DNA from: Chlamydomonas sphaeroides
Taxonomy: Eukaryota > Chlorophyta > Chlorophyceae > Chlamydomonadales > Chlamydomonadaceae
Direction: 5' to 3'
Assembly: GCA_001662425.1 (NCBI GenBank)
Contig: BDDC01000146.1
Coordinates: 1,522 to 52,532, forward strand
DNA length: 51,011 nt
Within the stretch, counting starts at the first letter, position 1. Each line of letters starts with the position of its first letter. The notes beneath the pieces are model-generated. The model was not told the origin of the DNA and ran no database searches. It was given only the letters and a program-made list of their open reading frames with translations. Below are positions 9,961-22,297 of the stretch, in pieces. Both the position numbers and the translations under genes were made by a program.

Positions 9961-11071
9961 GCGGCGGCAGCCTCTGCCATGGTTAGGGCGGTACTATACG
10001 GCAACTACGCTAGCTGTCATCTCCGCTCCGCTGAGACCCCGAAAGGGCCGGGGTGGCGAGTCAGCCGGCAGGAAGCGGGGCAAAGACAGGAGGCAGGAGG
10101 ACGGGCCTTGCAGCACTGCAGAATTGAGCAGCTCAGGCTTCAGGGCGGTCGGCGGGTGCGCATCGCCGTCTTGCATCAGTCCCCACCGGCCCCGACGTGC
10201 TCCATAGGTGAAGGCCGCTACAGAGCGCCACTCCGCTCATGTCCAAAAACAATTGTGACCTGTACGTGCGCTCGGCGACGCGGAATCAACAAAGTGATGA
10301 TACAAGTGTGACCCCATCCGGAATGGGCGGGGGCTACGCCCCAAAACACCTTCTCGTTAGCGTAAATAAATCCTGCTATAATGGAGAAAGACCAGCCGTT
10401 TTCTTGCTTGACTTTTGAATTTGTACGGCAATACGACACACAACCCCCGCTCCGCCTCCTCACCAGCGTACCGTGCTGCCCAGGGCCCCTCATGCGTTTC
10501 CCCTTGCCGGCAAGGTCGCCGCCCAATGCCCACGCAATGCAGGCAGCTTCATCCACACGCACCAGGCGGGGCGCGTACCAGCCATGCCGCTCATGCAGGT
10601 GAGCGTCAGCACACGAGCCCTTTCATTCTTCATTCTAATACCCCCGACATTACGCCCCCCCTTCGACATGGTGAAAACTCTTCCTAGGACACACAGCCCA
10701 GCCATTGACGCCCGTTTGGGCCCTTCCTCCGCCATGCCCTGACACGCCTACACCGGTCACGTGCAACACCGTGCACGGGAAGCGGACACGCCTAGCGGCG
10801 TCCCCAGCCTCCGCACAACACTGCGGACTCGAGTCGCGTACAGCACAAACGGCCAGCAACGAACAACAGCTTCGTGTCGGCCCAGCGGCCCTGCCGCAGC
10901 GCAGCCGTACTAGACAACAGACACATACATAGTACCCAAAGTGGAACCTTGAATAGGAAAATACGTTTAGTAAACACGGCTTGTGTGTAGCCCCGGCGGC
11001 CAGCCGTGACGGCCACCTCCACCAGGCCGCTTGCGTCGCGCCCGCCACCCAACCCCCATCAGGTGCTGCTC
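9961..11071. other. no supported gene; probable 3' region of the ion-channel gene
   Basis: No domain or splice chain found on either strand. The right part lies directly downstream of the channel stop codon and would hold its 3' untranslated region. Confidence 0.4.
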
Positions 11072-14000
11072 TCACATGTTCCCCGGCCTCGCGCCCAGCA
11101 TGACCCTGTGGTCTCCCACAAGGCTCTGCACGATCATGAGCGTCGTGATGACGATGACGTACGCCGCGAACAGCAGGATGCAGCTCCAGCGGTTGATGCG
11201 AGACGCCAGGTAGCTGCGGGGGACGCGCAGCGTGGGGCGTCAGGGGCGGTTGCTTCGTGGCCGGCAGGGCTAGCGCCTGCCTCGGGCGCTGCCCCGGCGC
11301 AAGGGCCACACGGTCCGGGGCTCGCGTGTCGCGGGCTGTGGCGTCCCCGCTGCCCTTGCCGCCTGGCCTGCACCCCGGGGCCCGACCGCGTCACCCACTT
11401 TGCAAACTGCGGGTCGGTGCGGCAGTGCTCGTAGCACAGCCCCGGCGCCGCCATGATGTAGAGCAGCCACGACCGCAGCCGGCGCCACACGGACGCCGGC
11501 CGCCCGCTGCAGCACGCAGCGCAGCCGGCCTCCGAGCCGGCGCCCGGCAGGGCGCCGGCGTCGTCGTTGCTGAGGGGCTGCAGCAGCGGCGACGGCGGGG
11601 CCTTGCCGCGGGCGATGGCCGCCGGCGGCGCGACGCCGTCAGCCGCGTCCACGTACAGGGCGTCGGCCAGGGCCTGCCGGGGGCGTGAGCGAGGGCTGGA
11701 CGAGATGGGGCCCGGGCTTTGTGCACGCGGACGCGAGCCTGGACACAGATTGCTACTGGACAGAGGGTTTGCTGCCAGGCAGGGCACGGATGTACGACAC
11801 GCTAAGGGACAATCCAGGGAACCCTCTTTTGCTGCCAGGCACCGCACGGGCGTGCGACTCTCGAAGAGGCAACAGGCCAGGCCCGTGGAGAGCACTTCGC
11901 TCATAAGTAGATGCGTTGCTACTCCCACGGTACTAGGTGACCGTACAGGCTGCTGTTAGAGCCGTTCCCAGCAACCCAAGAGTGTCATGCAATAGAACAC
12001 AACAGTGGTCGGACACGTAATTTAGGGAAAGCCCGTGTATTATGCATGCTGCCACGACCCGCAATGCGACGCAGCGGCCATGCAAACGCACCTCGGCACT
12101 CTCGCCTGCCGCCGACGCCGACAGCAGCAACTCCTGCGCGCCCTCCACGGGGCCGGCGATGCAGGCGCTGCGCCGGCGGTTCCGCCGGTGCGGCTGCGCC
12201 TCCGACAGCTCCCAGTCGCCGCCGGTGCCGACCGCCGCCGGGCCGCGTGCGCCGGCCCCCGCCTTTACGCTGCCGCGCTCCTCGGCTGACGTCATGTCAA
12301 TCGACACGTCAGCCAGCTGGACCACCTGCGAGGGCCTGGACGGCACCTGCCGCAGTGCATCCGGCGGAGGCTTGGCGGCGCCAGGATCCCGGGGCTTCGG
12401 GCCCGAGGTAGGCAGCCGGCCCACCTCGCCGCCGTCGTCCGAGCTGCTGCTGTCCCCTTGCGCAGGCGCCTTGGCGGTGACTCGAGCCGGCTTTGCGAGC
12501 TTCCGGCTGTGGGGTGGGCACGCAGGGCCAGGCACGGAGGGGTGGGGTCGACGCCGGGCGAAGGCGCCTGGCGGCAGCCCCTGCGCGTGCGGCACTCGGC
12601 GGCGGCCGGCTTATTTAGGAGGGTGCTGCTCCTGCTGGGCGCGCTTGCTGAAAGCTAGCTATCGGTAGCGCTAAGCTGGCCCCTCGGAAGGCGCTGCCAC
12701 CGAGACATGCGCGCACCGGCGCACCGGCAAGCAAGGTGGCCGAGGCGAGCGCCCTACAGCCCTGCACGCCCCTCCTACCACGACATGCCACACCCCCGAA
12801 CCCAGCCCCGTCAAACGGCATCCCCACACGTCCTGCAGGCCCCGCGGCACCTGGCCATACCCCAAATGTCCTGCAGGCCCCGCGACGCCTGGCCAAGCTG
12901 TTCGGGCCCCAGGAGACCTCCCCAGCGGCCGCCACCGACCTGAGCGACATCCAGCGCCTCACGCCGTGCGCCGTCATGCCGGCGTCCGCGTGCAGGTTGG
13001 CAATGTGGTTGACTGCGATGCACTGCAGCGCCGCCAGCAGCATCACCGCGTAGCCCACCAGCACCGCCTGAGGCCGGGGTTGGCGGGGCCGGGGTTGGCG
13101 GGGCAGGAGAGGTGAGGGGAAAGGGCACTTGGCGCGGCAGGGGCAGGCGCACGCGCGCCGAGAGGGTAGGGAAGGAAGGCAGGCGGACCCTATCAGCGCC
13201 GCCTGAGGGGGCCGGGGGCCGGGGGGCCGAGGGGAGGGGCGAGGGGCGGCGGAGAGGGCGGGGTGGGGTGAGAGAGGATGGGACGGGGGGCAGGGACGCG
13301 CGCCAGGGATGCAGGAGACTTGCGAGACGAACCGCACGCATAGCGCGGCGGGCTGCGGCCGAGGACGGCCGGCGTGTCGGAAACAGAAAGACAACCGCGG
13401 CTATGAATGAAGGAGGATCGTTATACGTCCCAGCCGCCACATGCGCAGGACCCCGTTGCCTGCCTCCCACCTGCTGCAGCGCGTTGATGTAGTTGGCGGG
13501 CGGCGTGTCGAACGTAAACTGCATCGCCGTCAGCGACAGAAAGAGAGTGACCACCACGGCTGGGGGCAGGGACGGGGCGGGCAGGGGCCGAGCCGCGTGA
13601 AGAGCAGGTGGGCGGGGTGCAAAAGGCCTAGCAAGGGTCGCAGGCCGTCCGTCATCCTCGCATGGCCGAACGCAGCTGCCCAGCGTCCAAAGGTCTCATG
13701 CCGTGCATACACCCCAAGCACGCATGGAGCCTGAGGTTCCTGACTGCTTGACGCCACCAGCGCCGCGCGGCCGCACTCACCCATCCTGTCGCCCAGTTCC
13801 TCAGAGGGCAGGAAGAACACCACAAAGCACACCAGCGTGATGATGAGCACGGGGATGAGGTTGACTAGGATGTAGAAGTCGGCGACGCGCTTGATCTGAA
13901 GGGGTGTGTGGACGGGTCGAGAGCGGGGGCTTGAGGGGGCTGAGGGGAGTGGGGGACGCCGTGTGTCTGACCCGGTCGTGCAGTGCAGCGCCTGACGCCG

Positions 14001-15881
14001 TAACACCACCACCACCCTCCATCCCCCACGCACACACACCAATTGCCCCTCAATGCCAACCACAACAATGAGCGAGTGGCATACGCACCATGATGTCGGC
14101 CACCAGTACAACAGGTCCGTACAGCGCCTCGCCCTCTTCGTACACCCCGGGCAGCGAGCCGTGGCAGTGCTCCGGCCCCGCCACCTGGACCGCGCTCGGC
14201 TGGGCGGGCAGGAACCTGTCGCTGATGGTCAGGCTGCCGTACAGGGCAGGGAAGTCCAGGCCATCGGGGGACGGCAGGTACCTGGGGCCGGGGCGGAACC
14301 GGGGCGGGGTAACGAGGAGCTCTGGGCAAGCGAGCGACACGGGTCGCGGAACGCAGCGGCTGCCGTACCTTGGTACCGACACTCCGTACTCCGCGTTGCA
14401 GGCGCGGCTGTCGTATACCTTGCCTTTGGCCCAGCGGATATGCCAGCCGCTGATGTCGGCGCCTGGTCGCGGGGCCGGGAGGGCGTGGGGCCAAGCATGA
14501 AACCCATCACGAGCTCAGCACAGCACAGCATGCCCATGTGCCAGCCACACCGCCTCCCGACTCGTTCCCTCGCGTCTCCTTCACATGCTAGCTCCGGTCT
14601 TGATGGCGCCGCCCCACCCTTGGTGTGCGCCATGTGGGTCAGCGCCTCCACGGCGCCCGGCTCCGAGCGCCACGTCAGCCCAACGGTGCCCGCGGCCGAG
14701 TCCGAGACCGCCAGCTGCAGCAGCAGGTGCTGCGCGGCGTGGGAGGGGAGGTGAGGTGGGGGGGGGGGGCCGAGCGGACAGCTCAGCCGGACAGACAGCC
14801 GCACAGGGAGCACAGGGAGCACAGGGAGATGGGGAGGCGCCAGGCAGGGAGGCAGCCGGTGGCGCCGGCTGGGCAAGGCCAGGTCAGGCGAGAGGCCGGG
14901 GGCTGGCGCCTTGCAGTGCGGTGCCGTACCTGGTGGTCGAAGGGGTATGCGCGGAAGTCGAACGGCGACAGCCTGGCGTTTGAGAGCGGCGCGGCAGGCG
15001 GTTGTGAGCAGGGCTGGTGGTTGGTGGCACGAGCCCTCGAGGTGCATGTGCCTGGTGCGCCCTGCGCGGCAGCAGCGCCCATCGACCCTGCCGTGCAGTG
15101 CCGTGTGGCTGCACCCGCCGCAGCTCCCCGTGCCCCCGTCTGCACCGCGCTGGTGACCCGGCGCCCACCAACTGCCGACCACGCGGGTGCTCCACGTGAC
15201 GCTGCCGCTGCTGGCGTTGGCATTAATGCGGTAGCGGAACACTTGGGACTGTGGACCGGGCGGCGGTGCGAAGAGGCGGGCGCAGGGGCGGTGTGGTGAG
15301 TCGGGCGCAGCGGCGGACGGGTGTGGCCGGGGGCCAGCTGGTGCCTGCTCCGCATCGGATCAGCAGCTGAGCTTGCCTCGGATAGCTCGACCAGGTTGGG
15401 CATCTCAATGCCCGGCAGCCATAGCGTGTCGCAGCAGCCGCCCGAGGGCAGCCCGCCGCTGTCACAGGGCCGGCCACATACGGGGGCCGCTCCTGCGCCC
15501 GCCAGCACTTCAGCGCTGCGCTGCGCCACGGCTGGACCGGCGCTGGGGTCGTTCCACTGCAGGACGATCCACCAGATTGCCTACAAGAAAGGTGGAACGC
15601 GAGGGGTGGAAGAGCGAGAACGAGAGTTGGAAGGTTAGCGGACTGGCCGCCAGCAATTTACCCCGCGATGCAGTCTGTCTCACATCATAGATGTTATCGG
15701 CTGAGTTTATCGACGTCACGCGCTCCAGCAGCGACCGCACGGTGACTGTGGTCGTTGCTGACGGTCCTCCTTGTAGCGGCTCCTGTCCAACAAGCGGCGA
15801 GGACACCTGCGCGCCGCATCGCATAGCGAGCGCCAGCAGGACGACCATGGCGCAGCCGCGAGCGTAAACTGCGTTCCCCAT
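11072..15881 (-). CDS. pentameric ligand-gated ion channel (Cys-loop superfamily, cysteine-less), 695 aa
   Basis: Thirteen exons join in phase: 15881-15684, 15580-15377, 15248-15169, 14972-14930, 14729-14618, 14462-14369, 14281-14089, 13895-13781, 13559-13471, 13067-12940, 12506-12092, 11673-11399, 11213-11072. The protein has a signal peptide (1 to ~27) and a ligand-binding domain with LWLPGIEMPN and SPFDFRAYPFDHQ. Four membrane helices follow: M1 (FYILVNLIPVLIITLVCFVV) ~314-336, M2 after GDRM (VVVTLFLSLTAMQF) ~347-365, M3 ~377-398 and M4 (CILLFAAYVIVITTLMI) ~657-676. The M3-M4 loop is long and low-complexity. The cysteines that normally bracket the PFD motif are missing, as in bacterial homologs. 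Intron 2 appears to be GC-AG (GAG|GCAAGC). The ligand is unknown; no charge ring that would settle ion selectivity could be assigned. Confidence 0.88.
14801..14827 (+). repeat. GCACAGGGA tandem repeat, 3 copies, in a channel-gene intron
   Basis: Three identical 9-bp units in a row within the intron between channel exons 4 and 5. Confidence 0.85.
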
Positions 15882-16970
15882 CGTGAAGCGCGTCGGTGCG
15901 CTAAGCAGGCCCACGGCTGGCGCTTCCTAGCAACGAGTCGAGTCTGTAGTATGGGTTGAGTATGGGTTTGCAGAAGCTAGTGCGCAACTAGTATGTGGTT
16001 GGTTACGAACTGCCCGCGCGTCCGCACTTGCAAAGATAAACGACCCTGGTTAAACAAGGCCCCTATATTGGCCTCTGGTCATCCGCGGTTATGCCCGCAC
16101 GACCCGCAAAATCGTCACGGGGCTTTTGGCCCCTGCCCGATTACGGCATGGCGCCATGTCCGCCTGCACCATGATATTACATGCGGGGTTGCCGCCGGAC
16201 ACCATGCTACGTATGCATTCTCGTGTTCGTTTGGTTGCACCGGCCCGCTCGAACTTCGGCCGCCCACGACGGCCCTAACAACCCGCGCCCGCCATCACCG
16301 ACCCAACTTGACCAACGAGCAACACTGCCCTGCCTACATCGTCGCATCCCGCCTGAGCATACGCACGCGCGCGAGAGTACAGCGTCCTACCACACGAGGC
16401 TCACGAGACACGGTCATCTTGGATGCCAAGACTGGCACTGGTGATGACGGGAAACTGGCAGCAGCCGCAATCGTGGGCCGTCCGCCCGCGACACGACGGG
16501 CACTCCTTGCGGACCACACACTCAGCAAGCTTTGTATACACGCAAATGCACACCAGGCGAGCACAGGCCAGCAGCCGACGGCTGTGTCCCTCGCATCGCG
16601 CCGCACCCAGCTGTGATTCCACACTGCGGCTATGCTCGGGGGCCAGGAAGTGAGCCGCCCCTTGCGTGCAATGCAGGGGATGTCCCTGCCGTGCCACTCC
16701 CGCTGTGCCGCCGCTACGCGCCACCGGAGACATATCACCCGACCCACATCACGCATTTGGGCCGCTACGGCCGTGCGAGACTTCTTCAATCGACTCAGTA
16801 CGATGCAGAGTACCATACCCGACCCCTAGCGCGCCCGGAAAGCACTGCGGCGCCCGCCGTCGTGGCCGCAGCAAAGGCAGGGACAGGCAGGGGGTCCGCA
16901 CCTGCCGGTGTGGGGCCAGCCACCACAGGGCTTGGGGCGCGCTTTCAGCAGAGGCAACGAAACCCCACTC

Positions 16971-17003
16971 AACAACAACGACGACGACGACAACAGCAAC
17001 AAC
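16971..17003 (+). repeat. AAC/GAC trinucleotide tract
   Basis: Imperfect run of AAC, then ACG/GAC, then AAC triplets. Confidence 0.75.
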
Positions 17004-17455
17004 ATGGACGTCCAAACTACAATAAAAGCAACGAAACTCTTCGACGGCTACGGAATGGATTGCGCGGCAGCACAGCGCGGTTGCCCTCGCCCCAATCGCA
17101 GTCGGCACGTGCCACAGACGCAACCGCACGAACCTCGAAACGGACACGACTGCAGGCGCGATCCCGGTCCGTGCCGAAACACACAAGCCCCCTGGCGCGC
17201 ACACCTGTACTGCTACGTAGCTGCATCAATCCCGGCACCGCGGCACCGGCAGCAGACACTGGTCGACACCTGTCCAAGCCACCCACACATCCCGTGCTTG
17301 CCTGCACAAGCCACCCGCCGGCCCCCGGCACTCCAAACTACCTGACCCCGACGCTGCGGTCCGCTCCGCTCAGTCGACAACCCTCCGTGCGCGCTTCCGT
17401 ACCGGATCACATCACATCACGTCACAGCCATGAATGCCGCGGCTGCCGTGCTGCC

Positions 17456-17485
17456 CGACCCACATCGACCCACATCGACCCACAT
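17456..17485 (+). repeat. 10-bp tandem repeat CGACCCACAT, 3 copies
   Basis: Three perfect units in a row, about 80 bases downstream of the LRR gene stop. Confidence 0.9.
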
Positions 17486-17567
17486 CGCGCAACATCCTTC
17501 AGAACCTTGTTCTCGCCGCGCCCGCCCGGGATGAAGAAACTTTGGCGCTGTCCTCGCTGCTGACAAT

Positions 17568-20500
17568 TCATGGCGCCAGCTCCGCCGGCGCCGCAACCGG
17601 CGGCCGGCGCTCCAACGCCGTGGGCAACGGGCCGGCGGTCGGCGGCGCCGCGCCCGGCTGCTCGCCGGCGAGCTGCCGGCCGCGGCTCTCCGCGTCCTCC
17701 CCACCTCCTGCCTCGCCGCCCGCCGCGCTGCGCCACTGCCGCGCATTCTGCTCATTCTGCTCCCGAGCGTCCGCGTCCGGCCGCAGCGGGTGCGGCCGCG
17801 CCGCTGAGGGGCCCAGGTCCGAGCCCGACTCCGAGCTGCCGGCCACGCCCTGCCCGGGGCAGCCGACCGAGGCTGACCCGCTGCTGCCCGCCCCGCTGTG
17901 CAAGCTGCCGCTGCTGCTGCTTCCGGTCATGCTCGAGCCTGTGCCGCCCTGCCGCCCGCAAGGATGGCCGCCGACTCCGACTCCGGAGCCGCCGGAGCCG
18001 GAGCCTACCCCTCCCATGCCGCCCGCAGCGCCTGCGCTGCCGTCAGTGCCCGCAAGCCCGGGCTTGGCGACCTCGCCAGCGTCGCCGCTCGCCGCTGCCA
18101 CGCCGCCCTCGTCCATGCTGTCCTCGCCCGGAACCAGCCGCCGGCCTAGACACACCTCCCACTCGTCGGGCTGTAGGAACACGGCGTCCGGCGGCCGGGA
18201 GGCAGCAATGACGGCCTCCCGGCGCGCCGCCTGCTCCGCCGCCTCCTTGGCCACTGCCCGGGCCGCCTGCTCCCTCACAATCGCCTCCGTCACGCTGATC
18301 TGCGGCGGCGGCGGCAGCTCCACCTGCGCTTCCGTGCCACCGCCTTCCCCGCCGCTGTCCGGAGCGGCCGCGGCCGCGGCAGCGCCCTCCCCGCCGTCGC
18401 CTGCGACGTCCAAGGCCGCCGGCGCCAATGCGCCCGGCGCGGCCGTGGCAGGGGCCTGCTCCCGCTGCTGCTGGAGCTGCTCCTGCCGCCGCCGCTCTGT
18501 CTGCGCGCGCCCCAGTGGCCCAGTGACATCAACATTCCAGCCCACGGACCCGTCGGGCCAGAACTCCACACTGAATATCGCCACCGCGTGCGCCGCACGC
18601 TTTGCATTGTGCCGCCGGTGGTGGCTGCGCGACCGCCTCGGGCGCGCAGCGTCGGGGGCCACGTCGGTGGACCTGTGGGCGCCGCCGCCCTCGGCGTCAC
18701 CGGCGTCGCTGGCGGCGCCGTCGGCGCGGCGGCGTTCGGCGCGGCGGCGGACGGTGGCGCACTGCCGCATGCGGCGCAGGATGAGCAAAGCGGAGGCCAG
18801 GCCCAGGACTGAGGCCAGGCCCGCTAGCACGCCTGGCGGGTCGAGGGCGGCAGCAGGGGACACGGGGTGTCGGGGCAGGCCGGCATGGGGATGAAGGCCG
18901 GCCGGCTAGAGGGCCGAGTGCACACGGGGCAAGGGAAGCGGCCATCTTCAGGCAGACGGGCCGCCGCCCACCCGACCGACCCTTTGTTCCCCTGAGACTC
19001 CGGAGACCAGGGAGGTGGTCATCTTCGGCGCTGGCAGCCCCGGACTGGAGCCCAGCCCTCGCGACCGGACCATGCGGCCGCGTGCACCGTAGCGGGCGCC
19101 CCCAAGCTTGCCCCCAACCTCCTCTGCGAGATTACGCGCCCCCACCCTGCAATCTGTCATCCTCTGGACCCATCCCGCAGCTTCGCAGACAAGCTGCGGC
19201 CCGATCGACCGACCCTCTGTCCCCTGGGGACTCCCTGCCGCTCAGCAGGCCACGCGGCCTCACCCTGGAATACGCCGTGCAGGCCATTGACCCGCCCGTC
19301 GCACTCGTCGGGCCGGCAGCGCGCATCGACGTGGGAGCCGTCCGTTAGCGCAGACTGCATCATCGGGAACATGGCAGTGGACCCGCACAGCCTGGGGTAG
19401 GGAGCGGGCAGGGGCACGGGTGGGGAGGACCGATGCAATGGGGCAGGGGGAAGGTGGCAGCCGCTACGGGGCTAGGCAGCCTTGCATGCAATGCAGCCAA
19501 GGACCGGCGGCAATCCTTGCGCCGTCCCAATGCCCACGCCATCACGAACCCTGTACCAAACCCAACAGCGACGCTCAGTAGCGCCATCTCCGGACCCCCA
19601 CCCGGCCCCAGCCCAACCCGGCCGCTCACTTGCACACGCCCCGTACGTCCAGTTGCTCCAGCGAGCCCAGCCCCGACCAGGCCGCGGGCAGGTAGCCCAC
19701 CAGGCCGCCGTTGCCAGCCAGCGTCAGCGACTGCAGCCAACCAAGAGAGTCGCCCAGAGAGGCGGGCAGCGCGCCTGGGGGCGGGGGGCGGAGGCAAGGC
19801 GGGCAGGAGGGGGCGCGTGTGCGCATACATCGCAGCGAGCGGGTGACGATCGGGAACGGGATGCGGCATGGCTGCATTGTGGGTGCCAGGGCTGCGCGCC
19901 GCGCAGCTCTACGACCGCGGCGGGCGTAACACGGGGAGCCCTGGATCGCGGCGCTCACCGGTGAGCCGGTTGCCGGACAGGTCAAGTATCTGCCAGGTGG
20001 GGCGGGCGAAGGCGGTGGCAGGGCGTGGCGGCGGTTTGTGTTGGGAAGGAAGAGCCGCCAGGGGCAGCACGGGAAAGAGGCCGGCGGCGAGCGTGGCCGC
20101 GCGCTGGCGCAGCCCTGCAGCGCTCCGCGTGCCCTGCCGTCCCGTCGCTCCCGCACCGAGCCCGTACCACGCACGTACCCGCAGCGAGGGCAGCGCCGAC
20201 CAGTCCTGCGGCATGGGCCCACCCAGGCCGCAGCGGCTCATGTTGAGCACCTGGAGGGGCGGCAGGAGTGGGGCGGCAAGGTGAGGTCAGGGCAGGAGTG
20301 CAGGGACGCCGGGTGCCTCGCATGCTGCCGCGGGCGCCAGGGCGCACCACCCCGCACGCAACGGTGCGCCCCAGCCCCAGCTTGTCATCTTGCGGTGCAG
20401 TCCCTCCGCCGCATTGCTCCTATTCCTGGGTCTGCTGCCCAGACCGCGCAACCCATGGAAGGCCCCGGTCCCGGGGCCACGCCCCCGGCTCACCCGCAGG

Positions 20501-21583
20501 CTGGCCCAAGGCGGCCGCCAGGCGCCCAGCGGCAGGCCGCCCACCAGCCCCGCATTGCCGCCCAGGCTGAGCGACTCGAGCCGGAACAGCGCGGGCGCGG
20601 TGGCGGGCAGGAAGCCGCGCAGCGGCGGGTGCGAGCCGCCCGCACACAGCCCGGTGCTGGCGTTGATGCCGACCGCGCAGCTCAGGTCGCTACGGGGCGG
20701 AAGGGCGAAGAGGGGCTCGGCAAAGGGGGCGGCAGCGTGCACACTACGTGTCCCTTGGTGCTCAGGGTGGGCAAGATGCGGGGCGCTGGGCCGGCAGCTT
20801 ACACGGCCACGATGTGCCAGTTGCGGCAAGACAGCCACCGCCACTCGCAGGCGGGCAGCTCGACGTCGGCCGGCAGGCGCGACGGGCCGCTACGCTGGGA
20901 GCCGTCCTCCAGGGAGTGGTCGTCCTCATCCCAAATTTCGAGCTTTGGCTGCGGCCCGCAGGTGCCGTTCCACTGCAGGCCGCCCAACTGGACGGCGCCC
21001 GAGCTCGCGCCGAAGGGCTGGCACGGGTCGGAGGCCAGCGGCATCAGCGCCTGCAGCAGCACCGGGTCTGATGCCGCGCCACCACCTAAAAGCGAAAAAA
21101 GCAGCGACCGGGCGGCCGCGACTGCGGAAGATGTAGGGACGGAAGAGCAGGTTATGGAGGCGTGGTGATGGAGGCGTGACATACCGGCGCCCGGACGCGG
21201 CAGCTGCCTCCGTTTGACAGGACATATCAATAAAGGTACGCCATAGAGTAAAATGGCACACATCGGACTCGTATCGCTGCGCCGTTGCGGACTGTTGCAG
21301 GTGTCGTGGCATCAGCTTGTGTCATTCCTAGTAGCCAGCCCGGTTGCGACTCATATGGCCCGTGTACTATCGGTTGATACGTGCGCGTGCAAGCTAATCG
21401 TTGGGGACGCAAAAGGCTTCCGGCGTCGCTGCGGCGCCCCGCGCACGCGCTCCCACCTTCCAAGCCGTCTACGGCAGCTTGCTGTGGAGGGTTGTTTGTG
21501 CCCTGCCTGCCGGCGCCGACGCTAATCAGGGCCGCGAGGGCTATGAGCGCGAGCCACACAGTCGACTTTCTCCGCTGCATCAT
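17568..21583 (-). CDS. leucine-rich-repeat single-pass membrane protein (748 aa)
   Basis: Eight exons join in phase: 21583-21457, 21085-20803, 20689-20494, 20250-20179, 19989-19959, 19774-19630, 19391-19264, 18832-17568. It starts with a signal peptide (MMQRRKSTVWLALIALAALI). A Cys-containing N-cap (CEWRWLSC) precedes plant-type LRRs: LFRLESLSLGGNAGLVGGLP, LNMSRCGLGGPMPQDWSALP, ILDLSGNRLTGALPASLGDS and LTLAGNGGLVGYLP. Exon 4 is exactly 72 bases, one 24-residue LRR. A Cys-rich C-cap (CRPDECDG) and one membrane helix (~329-350, VLAGLASVLGLASALLILRR) follow, then a ~400-residue cytoplasmic tail with an Ala/Glu helix and Gly/Ser-rich stretches. There is no kinase domain, so it is a receptor-like protein at most. 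Its start is 714 bases from the divergent GTPase gene. Confidence 0.8.
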
Positions 21584-22297
21584 CAGCGGGGCTAATCAAT
21601 AGTTCGTTCTGAGCATAGTCTTTAAGTTGCTGCTGGAAGTGAGCGTTCAAACCCGAGTCGCTAAGTCGCTTCCGGAATTCAGCTATGAATGTGCAGAAGA
21701 CATATTATCTATAATCGTGTCGACTGTGGTTTTGCGAATAGCGTATGCTGCACGGCGCACGTAAGGTTCAAGGGACATATCTTTCGATGGACGAGAGCGA
21801 CCAGCGACTGAGCTACCTTTCCGGCCTGGCGCGCCCCACACAAAGCTTCACAGCTTGTGGCGTAGGGGCAGGTCCTGTCCCCTGAGCTTCGGTGCGTCGC
21901 CCTCCGCCATAACGCAGGAACAGGGATATGCCGTCAGGTACCCCAGAGGCTGGCGCTAACCTCCTGCTGATAATACTGAGCGAACCAGATGCGAATGCAC
22001 CAGGGGAGGGCCTGGAGGGGCGGGAGGGAGTGCGGGGCAGCGGGGCCCAGAAGGCGCGACCAGCAGGGGGCGCGACCTGGCGCGACACGCACATCCAGCT
22101 TCACCCAACCGTTTCCGTACAGACAGCAACGCGAGGGGCCCAATGGCGAGGCATCTGGCGTGTGCTCCTCGTGAATGCGTTCATTGAGTCTCCTTGCTAG
22201 TTCACTGGCGTGACATGAGGGCAGCAAACTGCGTCGCTTACCCCCGACGACTTCAGAGCAACGACAAGTGCTTGGCATCTGCGACGTCTCGCGCAGT
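21584..22297. promoter_or_regulatory. divergent intergenic region, likely bidirectional promoter
   Basis: Lies between the start codons of the minus-strand LRR gene (21583) and the plus-strand ARL-type gene (22298). Bases 21600-21780 are clearly AT-richer than the surroundings. Short open frames here show no domain. No TATA box or named element is claimed. Confidence 0.45.

Larger units (their letters stand above)
15882..17567. other. intergenic region between two minus-strand genes
   Basis: It should contain the promoter of the channel gene (right after 15881) and the 3' region of the LRR gene (left of 17568). A 343-codon plus-strand frame at 16532-17563 is Arg/Pro/Thr-rich without any domain, and I do not call it. 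Confidence 0.4.

Noticed and set aside
16532..17563. 343-codon plus-strand open frame between two genes
   Set aside because: Arg/Thr/Pro-rich without a domain, crosses simple repeats, and no splice or start support.
17434..18894. 486-codon plus-strand open frame
   Set aside because: Antisense to the last exon of the LRR protein; that exon has a membrane helix and in-phase splicing, this frame has neither.
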